Below are positions 1-15,060 of a DNA stretch of 64,000 nt, piece after piece. Below the pieces are notes generated by a model. The model saw only the letters and a program-made list of their open reading frames with translations. It was not told the DNA's origin and did not search any database. A program made the position numbers and the translations under genes. The stretch lies in assembly GCF_949628215.1 (NCBI RefSeq), contig NC_134279.1, positions 64,835,766-64,899,765 of the forward strand, given 5' to 3'. The stretch comes from Phalacrocorax aristotelis (Eukaryota; Chordata; Aves; Suliformes; Phalacrocoracidae). The first letter of the stretch is position 1, and each line of letters begins with the position of its first letter.

Positions 1-3000
1 ATGGAAGTTTCTCATGCATAGAGAGCTGTACTTTGCTGTGTATACCAGTGTGCACCAGTTCTCGTTGAACCTGCCTTATGCTTAAGGCCAGTGAGAATCT
101 ACAGTTAGATGTTCTTCCAGTAAACTTATCTAAGAGCCTTAATGCAGCAAAGGGACCAAGGTCAGAGTATCAAGTTCCACTGCCTTTAAAAGCAAAAGCT
201 GAAGTGGTATGCCTGCTATGTTGATAGTTTGATGATTACAGTCACCCACCCATGATAATCTGGCTTAAAAAGTAATTGGGCTGGGGGGGAAATTTTTCTT
301 AGCCACATTAGTTCCACAAACCTATTCAACAAAGTATGTGCCTGAGGAGTCAAGTGAGTGGTGGGGACAAGGCACTGAGGACAGGGCACCTGCTTAGACT
401 TGCTCACCTGCTAACAAGACAGATGTGGAACTACAGGCTCCACTCCACTTGTGATCTGGGCTGAAGGCTCCAGTTCAGCAAAGCTCTTAAGCACATGTCC
501 AAGAGTCATTAAGAAAGCAGACCTCTGTGTGGACTTGATGAAGAGCTGGCATTGTACATCAGATGAGATTCTGTCCCATTAACTACAGAGGACTTAAGCA
601 AGTGCTTAAGGTTACATCCAAAAATGTTACAGTTTGAAAAGATACTTCTCTTCCTCCCAAACCCAGTCAGGACTCAGGAGCTACAGAACTAAATAAGGCT
701 AAATTGTTAGGTTTAGTGGATCACTCATGTTTTGTTGAAAAACAGCACAGCTTCAGTGACCTGGTTAGAATAAAAACTTTTGTCTTTTCTTCCATCCCCT
801 CTCCTTAATACATACAGGGATAATACATATCCCTGTGAGATGGGCGATGTATTTAAATAATTTCAAGCTGAGGAATGACATCAATCCAGGTGTTCTACTT
901 CCCAGATTACTGCTCTAACATGGGCCTATTAAATAATGGAGAAAATACTCATACTGGTTGTCTCTCTTAAATAGTGACTACAGACGTATTCTGGAAAGAT
1001 TATTGGCCTGTGGCTACCTTGTTGGACATAAGCAGCTCTGTAAGGTGTTACACAGCACAGCTAGCCTCAGGATCCTTATTAGCTTGCCACAGAAAGATCT
1101 CTGCTGTGTTTGCTGGCTTTTCTGTGTCCCATGCGGAGGTCTCTAAATCTACCTCAGGTAGGGTCTGAACTTGGGGATGACGGAGCACAAGTCTTGTCTC
1201 GGAGCCAGCCTTCGAGTCCTAGCGCACAGACACTATTTGTTGAATTGGGGTCTATCGAGGAAAACTCATGACAGCTTTAGGAGAAATTTCAGGTCTTGCT
1301 ACTTTAATCACAAATTGAGAATTAGCTAATCACTTTGAAGTTAAACAACTTCTAAAATTACTTTCTATAAACAGATGCACTATTAAAGCTAGTTTGTTTT
1401 TAGAGTGATTTTGGAGATGTTAATTTGCGTGATCAATTAGTAGAGAGCATGAGAAATACATGTGGCTCTATGCAAACATTTTTAATTTTTGTTTAAACAG
1501 AACTGAAATGAAACATACATTCTTTAGTACTCAGATGACCTTCCAGATTTCCATGTACAGTATCTATGGATTTTTAAGTATAATTAACAACTTCCATTTC
1601 AGTATTTAAAAGCTTCAAGTTCTGTGTCTTTGACAGTCAAAAGCTAATCAATCTTGTTCTCAAATGCTAATACAAGCAATTAAAAATAACATTAATTGAA
1701 ATACTGCAGGGGATGTTAGTTTTTTTTTTTAACCTCATGGCAACACTAATTTACAGTACTAATTAGTGAGTTGCCCTTTGTATTATAAATCTTTAGAAGG
1801 AAGACTGGCCTTTAAAGCCCAACAGAGAGATGCAGATGGTCACTGTACTTTCAGTAAGCTTTCATGCTAACTATCAGGATATTCACTTCACCACATAGAC
1901 CAAACATGATGGATTATATTGTTTACAATGAAGAATATTAATTTCTGCAAAGAAAAATGCATTGCCCATTTGTCCGCTTGTTGCAAATATCTTTTACAGG
2001 ATAGATGATATTCTGCCCAGTTGTCCTAATTAGAAGAAAGTGTATAACTACCTCATATGAAACATAGGAGGAAAAGGTAAATGGACAATATGTTATAAAG
2101 CTGAAGAAGACAACCTATGAAACAGATAAAAATATATAACACGTTGTTAAACAAGCATAAATGAAAACTTATTGCTGTGCAATTCAAAAACTGAAAAAAC
2201 AAAAAGTAAAATTGAAACCTATCAAGTAACAGCTAAAACAATATAACTATCTCCCTTAACCATTTTTTGCCATGAAATCCAATTTAATATATTGGTAAGG
2301 CCATTTTACTCTCTAAATCAGGACACTTAGAGTAATGTCTTTGCCAGAAAATTATCAAAGGATCAAGGTGACTTTGATTTAAGTGCAAGGTTATGAGTCT
2401 TCAGTGATCGCACTATAATGTACACAAATAAGCATCCCAATTCTCCTTTGTAGTACAGTTATAGTGCCATTATAAGGTGTATACATGAAAGTACATGTAA
2501 ACATGGAAGTACACTTAGCTCCCTCTGTAGTCATGCAGTCATGCAGTATTACTGCTGTGAGGTTTGGAAATCTGATAAGAACTTTTGACCTTTTAGTAAC
2601 AGGGGAGTGGGAGTACATCACATTGCATTTTCCAGGGAAGTCATCATCTGTGCAAGCAGAATACCTGCTATTATACTACATATATATGCTGGACTAGAAC
2701 AATGGGGGGATGAGAAAAGTTATAGTTTGAAACAGTAAGTGAAGGTAGATGACTACAGTAAGATGTTGTAAGTGTAGTCAGTCCCCAAGGGTTTGTGTAT
2801 GATATACAGGGGTTGCTCCTGAAGCTCTGACCTTCCAGAAATGCAAATACTCCTCTTACAATAGAAAACCATGTTGGTCCTAATTGCCACCAGGAGAAGT
2901 AATTGGTATGATTGGCTTCCTGCCAAAAATGTCATCCCTCACAAGCAGAAAGCATACATATGGGGAGACCCCCATTTAAAGCATATAACGCACTTAGGGC

Positions 3001-3984
3001 TCTGGATGTGAAACTACCAAGAAAGCAGACAACATTTGAAAAATAGTATGGAAGTAGATTTTTAGGCCTTTACTAGGATTTCACTGCTTAAGCAGTAGGA
3101 AAATAGGGTAGTAAAGACAGATAAGGTAAGGATTAGTTACTAGTTAATGTTTGTTCAGGTAATCCTTATTTTAATTGTTTCTATCCTGTTCCTGAAGAAG
3201 AGCGTTTGTTGGGATACCCTCCTGCCCAACTATATTCCAGACAAACTTGTGTGCATATAACCACAGTGAAAACCTGGTGCTGGCTGCAAGTTTATGATCT
3301 GGTTCTTTGGCTGAAGCTGAAGTACCCAGAGAATAATGTAGTGAAGCTTCTCCAAAGCACAGGACGATGGTGCCCTTAAAGAATCAATATAGCTGATACT
3401 GGGTGTGTCCACATTAACAGGGATCATGCTTTTAGTACACAGTCTCCTGTACGCAGAGGCGATACCATTGCCAGCATGGGCTACATGTCCACTGAAGGTC
3501 TCCTAATGCTGAAATCACCAAGAGAGGCAAACTTAAACAATGGCGTAAAATTAAACAAAAAAAGGTATAACGTTGATGAAGTTCTTGGAAGTGATGTGCC
3601 TTAAAAAGGGATGTGGGAGGGGGGGAAGGAAAGAGCATGACAAAAAATGTAGGGGGAAAACCAGAAGATTTTACAATGAGATGAGGAAACCACAGTTTTG
3701 TAGTCTAATCTTGATCCCAGCACCACTCTACAGTAATTGTTGCCAACAAACCTCAAGCTGTAGGTGGTAAAATCAACTCTGCCATCAGCTGTATCAAAGG
3801 TCAGGAAGCTAACAATATGACAGAGGCTGGTCAAATATTGAAATATTGTTGCAGCTTGTAGCTCATTTGATTTCTAGATCCTGAGAAACTGAACTGCACA
3901 GAGGTGACACGTGCCAGCTACTGGAAAAGAAAGAGCAATTTTATGCTTAACCATCAGTGTAAGATCTGAATGTAAAGCACTTAT

Positions 3985-4070
3985 TTTTCATCTCGCTCCT
4001 TCCCCATCTGTAAAATGTGGGACACTTAGTACTCTGTTTCTTAGAAAAGCACTTCACAGATGAAGCCTGA
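3985..4070 (+). repeat. MIR/tRNA-SINE-like core fragment
   Basis: The run around 4000-4020 reads close to the 'tttccccatctgtaaaatgg' phrase that closes the conserved core of MIR and related amniote SINEs. It is followed by a decayed tail. Only this short phrase is convincing, so the family assignment is tentative and no ends or target-site duplication can be defined. Confidence 0.35.
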
Positions 4071-7000
4071 AAGATCCTTCTCAAAGTAACACCAAAATAT
4101 TACTTCTTTTTCTTTTCCCCCTCCCTCCCAAATGCCAAAAGGAGAAAAACAAAGTCTTGATTAAAGGACAGTACCTTGATGTAACACTGGAACAGGTAAA
4201 GTACATGTGTCCTTTACAAGAAAAGAAGGGAACAAATCCAACAACCTTACTTGCTTATATATTAAATCTTCTGGTCTTTTGTGAACAGCTGCAGATTGCA
4301 AGCATTGTGTATAACAACTTGTTTTTAATCTAAGCATCAGAGTTATGTGATGTTTTTTTCCTAGGAAGTTACAGTCTTTTCACGTTACTTTTTCTTATTG
4401 TAAATCCTTCTCATTAAAAAAAAAAATGGTTCAACTTTTTTCTCTCCGTTGTCAGAAGGCAACAGCTGCTTAGCTAGTGCAATGAACCTCTTACTGTAAG
4501 AGTGTGCTAAAGCAAGGGGTCACTAACAGAAAATTTGAATCTATGTTAACATATTTTACAGGGATGGAATGTCAACTTTTTCTGCATTGCTTCTTTCTGA
4601 AAACTTCTTGACTACTCCAGCTTAGATTATGCCTTTCTAAATTATGGTTAATTTTGACTGGCCCTAAGCCAGGCTGGTGCTCCATGAAATAAAATGCTTC
4701 TAAAATACTAATCTGAGAGAGATTTCCTTTGTTTCTTCCTTCTTCTTCAAAGAAAGTGAGGAGCTGGGGCAGTGACCTGCTGATGATGCTATGAGACCCC
4801 ACATCAGTACCACACCAACATTTAAAGAGGTGGGGATTTGTTCCAGGTTTCTGCTGCTCTTTCTCACAGAGTTTCTCTGGGGAAGGGGAAGTATGTTATC
4901 AAAGTTATCAGAGGGATCACACAAAACATACTGAAAGTCGGGCAACATCAGAATAAATGGCTGGAATTGAAATACAGCACAGAATTGCAAATGTGGGTTG
5001 TATAGGAGTTTACTGATTTATATTCCAGTTTTACATGAGTCAATACCCCAAAATGCAATACTTACTATTTATAACCTTTCTTTTTGTGAATGTAATCCAG
5101 AGGATTAGTCTTCCCCTGCTGTTGATAAAGAATCTTTGGCAGTAAGATTGGCAGACCTGAACATAACATTGGTTTACCCATGAAGGTTGTTTAACTCCCC
5201 TTCTCTACACTTACACAAGCTCTGGTGTAGAGCGTGTTAGAGGAAACTAAGCTGGGTAGGGTATTAAGCCTCTTTCCTGTTTCTTCGCATTTGTCTATTA
5301 AAACCAATCTATAAACCATCCTTCTACTTCTGTCCTGTAAGCTAATAAGTACAAACCAGTATTTCCTCCTCTTGCCAGCTACATTTTTCCAAAGAAGGGT
5401 TGGTTTGGGTGCCTAATTTGAATGATGGTTTAGTGTTGTGAAATTCAAGTTAAAGCACATAATTTCAGATTATTTTTTTTTTAATGGAATCTTTTGCAAC
5501 TTCCTTTCAACATGACAGCTTTTATGGGATCCCCGTCTGAAGTGCACAGTGTTTATATTAAGAATAAGACTGCATACCAATTCCTAGTTACATTCTGCAG
5601 CACAGCAGACAAGCAGCATGCATGATTTAGCCTCCATACAACCTCTATCAAACTGCTGTTTAAGTAATACACATATGCCATGAAGGAAATTAGTATAACC
5701 ACGTTATTGCTTGACTTCTCTATGCTAACATATGTTTTGGTGTGGATTTCATTAATAACTAAGGCAGGTTTGAAAGAGCTTCCAGCAACCCTCCACATCT
5801 CTGTTCTTTCATTAATACCAGAATGTATTACATTCCTCCGTATCGTACGTCAGAGGCTTCACCATACCTGTATTTTTCTGTCTTCATAAATGCGAAGGTA
5901 GACGTGAGACAAGGCTAACAAAAATGATCAAGTAACAATTGCCTGGATAGCTCTTTGGAGATTTTCTTGAAAAAGTATCAAGAGAAATTGCATGAAATTT
6001 TATAATGCTCATATAACTTGGATAATCAAAACCAAGCAACAATTAAGTGAAGACAACCTGAATTCCTTTGACTAATTTAAGGAAGAAGATGAAACAAACC
6101 TAATCTGCTTCTCTCTTCCATATTCCTAGAAACATAATCACGCATGTCACTAATTATACATATGCATAATTTTTTAACAAAAAGTAACACAGAAAATCAA
6201 TCTCAAGAAGAAAGGATGTTGCTACAGTAAGGCAAAGAGAGAAACAGAAAAGACTAGTCCTTAAAAACACCACTGGGTCCATGGCTGCTACAATTATGTG
6301 GATTCCATAGTGGAAATATAGCTCTGTTTTTGTGATGGGAATATATTGCCTGGGTAAACCCACAAAAACCCTGCTGTAATATGCGAACTGCACAGTATTA
6401 TGCCTTTGTTAGAAAACAAGCTCTTGAGGAACCTACAGTACACCCCTGTCTGTGGCCAATAGACTAAACAGGGAAACAACTAAATAGGGAAAAAAGTCCC
6501 ATCATGTGATTTGTCTGTTTGATTTACGATGTGCCTAAATCTTGGGGGAAAAACTTTTGTGTATCAAACCTCTGTTCAAAACAGAGGTTGCATGGAAAGA
6601 TAACTGAGACTGACAGGGATGTCTGTTGGTCCAAAGAAGCTGGAACAGATGTGATAAGCACTGCTTTTCTCGTTTCTACTGCTTTTGACTTAAAACTATT
6701 AAAATTGAGGGGCAAAAGCAAATCTAATTCAAAGATGAGACACAAAAATAATATCCACAGCGAACTTTTGATACACTGCTGCCTGGGTAATAGGATGGTC
6801 TCCAAATACAGTGAATTTCATGCTGATACTTTGATTAGAAAAACACATTAGGAGCTCATTATTTCTAAGCCCTAAGCACGATTTTCTAACACTGCTAGTT
6901 AAATTGTGCACCAGCTCTTGTCTGCATGGGCTAGTCAAGACTTCAAGACTTTTTTTCTTTTTCTTCAGGAAGAGCATGACCATTACAAAATTCTATTAAA

Positions 7001-9331
7001 GATGTTTTTATTTCAGCTTCATAGCATGAATACTTCCTGTTCTACATCACTGTAGATAGGCCTTCCCTGCTTTTGTCATGCTTGAAAAGATTTTACTTAT
7101 TTGGGATATCGTTTTATACCAAACACATCTAACCAAAACTGAAGAAAATATTCCACTACTGGGTAGCAACTGTCTTTCTTTAACTAGCTGCTGTGATAAT
7201 CTGGATACTATGATGACAGGCACTTTATAAATAGGCATATATCTCCCTGCCCCTATCACGCCATTTATCACTGTGTTTGGGAGATCTTCTAATTACTCTG
7301 CCAATGTAGGTGGTCACAGTAGCTGAAGGAGTTGCTTTAGGTATACTGCCAAGTATCTAATTTGTCTTGTCATCCTTCACATTAAGTGCCTATTTCTTGT
7401 AGGGTCATTTCTCTGTGCTCATTCTTCCTTGATATCTCTGTTACCTTTGACACCATAGGCCACTTACTGCTCCACAGGAAACTCCCACCTTTAGGTTTGT
7501 GTGACACCAACTTATTGTTTCTTCATCTGGCTGACAGCATTTGAGACCTAGGGCTGATGGATTGTCTATTTCTCCCCCATCTCTGCTGGCACCTCTCAAG
7601 GCTCTGTCATCATTTCCCTCTTCCCGGTCACTGCCTGATGTCTTTGCCAGCTATCCTGGACTCACTTACTTCCCAGGGTTAATGGCCCTTAAATCTGCTT
7701 TTCTGTCTGCCCAGCCTTGCTTCTGTGGTATTTTGTGCCAGATTCCCCATGGCTTCCTTAGATGTTGCACGCCTAAGGATGAACATGCAGTCTTATCCAT
7801 GGCAGCTATTCTCCTCATCACCAGCTTATGCACCTGTCTCATGGTTGTTTTGACTGCTCCTTCAGTTCTCTCTCCTTGCAATAAGTTCCTTCTAAAATAT
7901 TGTTATCACTGTTCTTCCATTTCCTCTGCCTAAATTTTACCCAAGTTCTTTCTCAATGGACTGAACTGAACTTTCTCTGACCTTTATTCTCCTTTGGCAT
8001 TGTCTCCTGTTCTATATGTTGTAATATTTGTTCATCAAAGCTATTCCCTACCTCCTTTCAAGATCAGCAAATTTAGCATATGTGCATGCTAAAGTCTCTC
8101 AAGACTAATTCTGAAAAATGTAGAAGAGTTTATTTGTTCAGAATAAAGTATATTTTTAAGCTATTTTGAGTAAAACATTTGACACAATGAATACTTGTAA
8201 CACTGTAAAAAATGTTTACTTTCCACCATGGTGATAAACTCTGTCTCTGTGAAGGTACTGTTCATATCTTCATGAACATGAGATAAGTTTTTCTACTGCA
8301 ATGTATTTTACCGTAATGCCTAATTCTTTTCATCTGGAACTTACAGCTTTAGCAACCACTAACTTGGGAATGTCATCTTCCAGCCTGAAGTTTCAGCAAA
8401 GCAGATATCTCTATTTAGTCCCCCAAAACTGATGAGAGAGCAGAGATGAATTTTGAACCCGAGTGTCACATATTGAAGGCAAATATTCTCACAGGACACA
8501 TCTGACTACTCTTCTAGCTTCTGTGATGGTAGATATAGGGGAACATTTTATTTTGCAAATGGCAAACGTTATGGCATAAGATAGGCAGAGAAAACTCTTT
8601 TTAATTCTCTCTTATGCAATTATATAGCTACATAGGAATGGAAACAGTTGATGAAATTACTTATCTGACAGACAAGCACATCTAGGCATGTAACAGGGAG
8701 TTTTGTAATTGGTGATGCTGAGTAAATGTTAGGTCGTTTTAAGCACATTGCATCAGATTTCAATCATTATCTTGGTAGTTCATTCAGCGACCAGCTGACC
8801 TGCTTTGCAGGTATGAAATACTGAAAGTCTACTAGTGACTGCTCAGAGATTTTAAACAGCAGTACTGCCAAATATTTTCCACTTTCCTCTATTCCTTCTT
8901 TCATATTACAAGCTGCACTGCAAAGTTAAACACCACAGATCAGTCAGGAAGGGTAATGAGAAACACCGAAAATTTCCCAAGAACAGCATTTTCAAAGCAT
9001 TGTGAGAGTGACAACTTTATAGCACCTAATGTCTGCAGGACAAACAAATTTGTAAGTACCAAAGCAAACACTACCAATGAACCACTTGGCATGTTAATAA
9101 GGGAAAGAACAGGGGGAAACCCTGGGTATAACATAATAAACCTGTTTATTACAAATCTGCAGCTTTTATCTGCTTAGAGTCTTAACTGGAAAGTGCTCCA
9201 GGTATGGCCACTGATGGCCAGGGCTACAGATATTCAGAATGGATGAGTAGCAGCCCTTTATCCAGCCATGGATAAAGGGACCGACCTCAAGCTCTGACTG
9301 TAAAGGAATCTATAGTAGAGCTTACAAGTGT

Positions 9332-9348
9332 AAAAAAAAAAAAAAAAA
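9332..9348 (+). repeat. Poly(A) run, 17 A
   Basis: An uninterrupted run of 17 A, followed by an A/C-rich stretch (acccaccaccaaacc). It could be the tail of a retroposed sequence, but nothing recognisable lies directly upstream, so it is recorded only as a simple repeat. Confidence 0.8.
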
Positions 9349-10745
9349 CCCACCACCAAACCAAAAAAGGAAACCCTTGAATGAGTACAAGCATGGAGGG
9401 TTAATTTGCAGGGGAAGGGGTAGGTATGCTCAGAGTTGAACTGTCTCCCACTGTGACAACCTGACTTTAATTTTTCTGTATAAAGCACCTTCTGCTCTCC
9501 CTGCCTTAGAGCGCCTTTTGAAATGCCCCCGGCTTTTAAGATGCTATTACTAACAAACATTGGACCGAGCCCAACCTGAGTTCATCTGCATTAAGCATTT
9601 CACCTAAGAGACAGTTATATCTCCCTTGCTTACTCTGCCTTCAGTAAGCTAACAAAAACGGTGGGATATAGTACTTGCTATTAGAATACTTGTTCACTGC
9701 TAATCTTTTCTTGTCCCTTTGGGCTCCTGTTAAGGAGAGATTGGCTATTTCTTACCAATACAGCTGGAAATACTGGATTATTTCACCCAGATTTGTGAGA
9801 ACTAGAAACCTATAGACAGTGTCCCATACCTAAAATGAAAATGTCAAATCTTGGTATTCATACTGATTTTACAGAAGTCATTGCATATCAACATTTGTAC
9901 TTACCTAATTTTACAGTCAGTACAATTACTAACGTGCAGGTGTCAAGGTACTTTTTTTCCTACTGGATTGCCATGAATGCTCTTGTTCACCATCAGCCAA
10001 GCTCATTCTTTCTGAATAAAAGGAAGGCTTGTACATTTGTACCACACAATCAATACTTATTCAAAAAATAAGATTCCTCATAGACTACAGAGTGAAAACT
10101 ATAAAATACACTTCTCTCTGAAAACTTCTGGGATTGGCACCTTACACTATACAGAATTTGTTTCATTACCAAAAAGCATTCAATCATGCAAATGAAATGT
10201 ACAGGCAAATGATATATATGGTTTTAAATATATGTTTAATAATCAAGAGAATAAAAAAGAAAATTCATTTAATACCATGTGTATTACTATGCCTCATATC
10301 TGGACAGAGTTAGCAAATTTGACAGAAACACAAAGAAGAAAAAATTGACCTGAACAATGAAATGAGATTAGACTGAGGCTTATAGAAAGGCTTAGAACAT
10401 CATAAACTAAAAAAGCACAAGAGAAAGACCAAAAAAGGAAATCAAATTTCTGGTAATATAAGCGACAATCTGGGTTGCTAACACAGAAGCATGACATAAA
10501 AACAGCCATACAGTATCACAATTGTCACACTTTTCAAAAGTCTAAATATTTGAATTATTTCTAAAATTTATGTATATGAAATATGCAGAAAGAATCAGGA
10601 AATGCTGTCAAAAAATATCTAAAGAAAATTTCAAACTCTGTACATCCATTGAGATAAAAAAGATATTCACTCCCTTTTGTGAATGAGGAAGGAACTTAAG
10701 ACCTCCTACTAAACAGAGTGTATATTCATGTATAATTACATTTTG

Positions 10746-10800
10746 GTCACACTGAAGTTAACGGCAAACCTCCCACTGACTCTGGAATCCTGAATTTCAC
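10746..10800 (+). repeat. Fragment of a dispersed amniote repeat ('actgaagt.aa.ggcaaa.ctcccactgac')
   Basis: The segment resembles the 'ctgaagtcaatggcaaaactcccattgac' phrase seen in many reptile and bird intergenic repeats. Similar phrases recur at about 35.25 kb and 44.82 kb in this window. I cannot name the family. Confidence 0.35.
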
Positions 10801-13800
10801 ATATGATGTGGCATGTTCAGACAGCTTCAGATTACAATTCATGCCTAACAGTGCCACTCTCAGAAACGATCAACACTACAAACAGATAGATTAGAAAATC
10901 TGTCCCAGCTATACCAATACCATCCTAATAGAGACTTCAAGGCTGCATTGGTGTGACAGGACTTACCACAAATTTACCACAGATTTACCACGTCATGCCT
11001 ACATACCTATGCAACATTACACAAACCACACTCTAATCAAATATGTCTGAATTGACATAAAGGCTGGGTTTCAGTTCTGATTTCCAATTTCTCATTGTAA
11101 AAGAAACAATTTAAATTTAAGTGCCTTTTCTCCTCATCAGGAGTGAAATGTATACTTTTTTCCTCAAAGCAAGGTAGGGGCAGGAGGAGGAGACGAAACA
11201 GTAACAGTCCAGCAAGACACACTGGCTTCCCCAAAATGGATGAAGACAAGAAGGAAAAAATTTTTGGTACAGAAACAGATTTGTGTTTAAAGCCTCTAAG
11301 GAATTATTAAAACTCTAATGAATGTTTTTAATTAACATTCACAGTGTCCTTTTAAGTGAAATCATTTAGGAGTTGCAGTGGAAACCTGTTAAACAAATTA
11401 CTAGTTGGGAAAAAAATCCAACTTTGCCTGTTAATAGCTCTTCTCTTTCAGATGTCTCCATGCAACCTGCTCCATATATCTGGGAACTGACAGTGGAGGA
11501 TTTAACCAGTATTTTGGTATTTTTAAAGAGGATATGTGGGCTAAATTTACACCCAGATGGTGCAAACCGGTGGCTGCAGCGCAGATATGCCAGGTCCCAC
11601 TACCAAAAAGATGTGTCTCTGCACCTTGGAATAGTAAAGAGAATAGATACTTTAAATAGATAATGTTCTTTAATAGATCAATATTCTATTGTTTTACAGA
11701 TTCAGATACACTCAGTGGTTTGGCTGGTAAAAAAATCAATACACAGATCCTCGCCATTTTTGCAGCTGGGACCAGTGCAGGGGAGCAGGGTGCTGCAGCA
11801 CAATCTCTCCTTCAACTCATCTCCAGCCAGTCCTCTGCTCCTCTAAAATCTCTCACAGTTCATCAAATTCTGCAGGACTAGCAAAGTGTTCATTGCTCCA
11901 CAAAATGAAACGCTTCTCACGCCCAGAAAGAAAAAAAGGTCACCTCTGAGCAGGGCTGTGGTTATTACTAGTAGGGGGCTGAAACAAGGGTTTCTTTTCT
12001 CAGTGCTTAGCTTGGGTTTTTTCTGAAATCTTTTGCATAACTATAGCAACCATGCAGCAGATTCATACTTCCAGCTACCCGTGACAAAGAGGGATGTCTT
12101 CTGTGTTAGAACATGGTTTGCCTTTGTTGCACACAGAACTGATGCTATCCTACAGTACGCTTTGTATGTAATATATAAACAATGCTTATAAATTAATAAA
12201 ACTAAGGTTCTGGAAAACCTTTTTGCTTAAGCAAAGACATTTTTCATATCATATTAATCGTCTCCATTACAACTTCCGAACAGGTGTCGATGCTTTGCTT
12301 ATTTAAAAGCAATAGATTAAGACTGAGAGAATTAAAATGGACTTTCCATGACTAAAACTGACTATGGAAAGGATGTAGCAGAACACTGCCACCTCCAGTT
12401 ACAGATCATGCACAGAATATACTGTCTATATTATTCAGACACTTACTCAGAATAAATGAAAAACAGGCACAAACTCTGGCAACAGGCTCAGACTGACTGC
12501 CAGTGAAGAGGCACATACACATTTGAGCCTTTGATCACAGCTGACTTTTAGAAAAATAATAACAAAAATTGATACTACAGAAACAAATAAACCATCACTC
12601 CCCACATACTAGTAACAGCATGTTGCCATGTTAGCGAAATTCTTATGACTAGGGACTGTTCAATTAAGGACTCTAATCTCTAACTTCAGTACTTTCCCCA
12701 CTCAGCTTACATTCGGTATACGGAAAGGAAATCTACCTTCCCATTTTCCATGCATCCTTGCTGTCTAGTTGTCTAGGATGAACTACTTCTTGAATACTTA
12801 CATAATTCTGGGGGATAGCCTATGACATGGGAAAATGCACAGAGGGAGGGAACATCCAGGCTGAATGATGAGGGTCTGTGACCCACAGAAAATAGAGGTG
12901 GTGGTTCAGACTGAAAGACTGCACTGATGAGGGGCTTTTTTTGCCAATATGAAGTGAGAAGTCTTATCCAAATACATGCTAAACAATGAGGCCAAAGTTG
13001 CAGCTGGTGAGATAAAGAGGATGACTATGGCTGCTGCTACCACTATTTATATGGGTGGTGAAAAGAGAGCAGATAACACCAGTAAAACATGTGGAAAAGT
13101 GTGAGTATTCATATCCTGAGATCCAGGTGGCTAAAATCTCATAAAATTCCTGTACCTAATATTTCATTATGTCTAGGCTAGAGTTTCCAACTTTTATGTA
13201 GCTAAGGTTCATTGCTGCCACAATCTTGGTCTCCTTACCTCTCCTTTCCTTCTAACCTGCCTTGGCCACACTTCTGAGACCTTTGTCTACCTGCTTCAGC
13301 CACTAAGCCATGCTACCAACAGCTCTGTTTTCCACACTGGGCTGATATTTTTCCCTCTGTCCCTTCCCCAGCCTTAGACCCAAGACTGCTCCTTGTCTTT
13401 TCCTTGGCTGAAATTGCATTGGAGTTAGCTTGAAACATGTATTGCCTGTTAGATCCACAATCACTACCATGTAACTCTTGTTATTAGTACTGTCTCATGA
13501 TTTGTTTGGAGAGACAGTGAGAAATTGAATGAAGTTGAAAGAAAAACAAAAGTGATCAAGAGATGGAAAAAATTAATTATGAGTTAAGACCAAGAGAAAA
13601 GCTAAAGATGCATGGCCTGGCTAAGTATGTCTATGGCTGGAGGAGAGGAAACACGGTTACTGACAGTTCTATGAACATACACAAAAAAAGAGAGAAATTA
13701 TGTAGTGCAGGACTTGGAAACAGCAACAATAATGGGAAGAAAAGAAGGAAGCATACTGGGATTAAATGACATCTATTAGACAGGGGAATTTCTTTCCAAG

Positions 13801-14474
13801 TCTGAGTCTTAGAATAGTATTAACATTCTACTTTTAAAACAATTTGTGGAATATAATTAACCTTTAAAAAAATCTTTACCTTTGAAGATAAAGCCATTAC
13901 TGTTTCACACCTATATATGATTACAATATTTAAAAACCTATCACTGCCTGCATAAATTATAACGATTCTCAGAGAGGAGAACAAGTGGGAACAACCGGTG
14001 AGTATTAGGATGGAACATGTTTCCCTATTTTTCTGGACAAATCTTGGGTATTTTTCTCATTGATAATAAGCATACTGTAAATGTAATTATGGTGTGAGCT
14101 AGGTAGAATTCTTTCAGCCAGAAAAAAAAAAGCAATGCAAAAAGATTTGTGGAAATCATAAATAGTCAAATTAAAATTTTCCCTGAAGAAACAGCTTGAC
14201 TTTTCTTTACAAAATGAGGTATACTTTTTCAAATTGTCCTGACTTTAAAAATTACAATAATTTAAAATAATATAATCATTAAAATTATATACTCTGGACT
14301 ACTCCATTCCTTTTTTGTTCTGTTTTGTTTTAGATTTGTCTTTAGACTAATAAAATAATTATTTATACAGATCTACTTCCACAGAAGCAGTGTCTAATAT
14401 GCCAAGGGTACCCCTCAGAGCAGCTTGCTTTTCATGATGTATGAACAGTCATTGTAGTCAGCACTTTTAAAGTT

Positions 14475-15060
14475 ACAGGATTAAAAACTGAGAGATCATA
14501 AGACCATCTAGTTTGATCCTCAGTGAATCACAGGCTCTTAAATTTCACTGGAGTGAAAGTTCTTGAGGGCTCTTAAGTTTCCATGGAACATATCTGAAAC
14601 TTGTGTTTGGCTAAGGCATTTCTTCCAAACTGCTCAGCACTGATGTGAAGGCAAGAGGTGCAGAATCCAGTCCTGATAATTTGTGCCAATGTTTAATTGC
14701 TTCCACTGTTAAAAATGTGTCTGATTTCTCATTTGAATTTGTCTGGCATCCAGCCATTGGCTCTTTTTATACTTTTCTCCACCAGATTAAAGAGCCCTTT
14801 AGTACCTAGTATATTTTCCCCATGAAGGTATCTGTACACTGTAATCAAGTCACCTCTCAATCTTCTTTTTGATAAGCTAGACAGATTGAGCTCTTTTAGA
14901 GTCCCACAGTAAGGCATTTTCTCCAGCCCTCAAATCACTTTTGCATCTCCTTCCTGAGCTCCCTCCCATTTTTCACTGTCCTTTTAAAAAAGTGGACACT
15001 AGCACTGATGAAATATTCTAGTAGCTGTCTCACCAGTTCCTTATGCTCTTTGCTCTACTT
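14475..15060 (-). mobile_element. Old CR1/L3-type LINE, 3' part (ORF2 C-terminus plus 3' UTR)
   Basis: Read on the minus strand, 14917-14729 encodes the conserved C-terminal tail of CR1 ORF2. The frame contains 'RLRGDLITVYRYLHGEN', followed by 'NGWMPDKFK'. The flanking DNA follows the old amniote CR1 consensus closely ('aagtcacctctcaatctt', 'ttgataagct', 'ttctccagccctc') up to about 15,060 and down to about 14,475, where the 'gatcataagaccatctag' tail lies. Stops and indels break the frame, so this is a dead, 5'-truncated fossil. Its divergence is clearly greater than that of the CR1 at 57-60 kb, which suggests an insertion before the bird radiation. Confidence 0.85.

Larger units (their letters stand above)
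1..14474. other. Non-coding stretch, no gene recognised
   Basis: AT-rich DNA with many short open frames, none with a recognisable domain, convincing codon bias or splice framework. A pyrimidine-rich, more GC-balanced stretch at about 7.3-8.0 kb keeps a 130-codon open frame (7541-7933, plus strand). Its translation matches nothing I know and its base composition explains its openness. Small repeat scraps inside are listed separately. I see no promoter, CpG island or RNA gene here. Confidence 0.7.

Noticed and set aside
1180..1240. tRNA-like T-loop 'ttcgagtcct'
   Set aside because: The flanking bases do not pair as a T stem, and no anticodon arm or acceptor stem could be drawn.
7541..7933. 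130-codon plus-strand open frame as a possible gene
   Set aside because: No domain, no similarity I recognise, no splice or promoter context. The frame lies in a pyrimidine-rich tract that is poor in stop codons.
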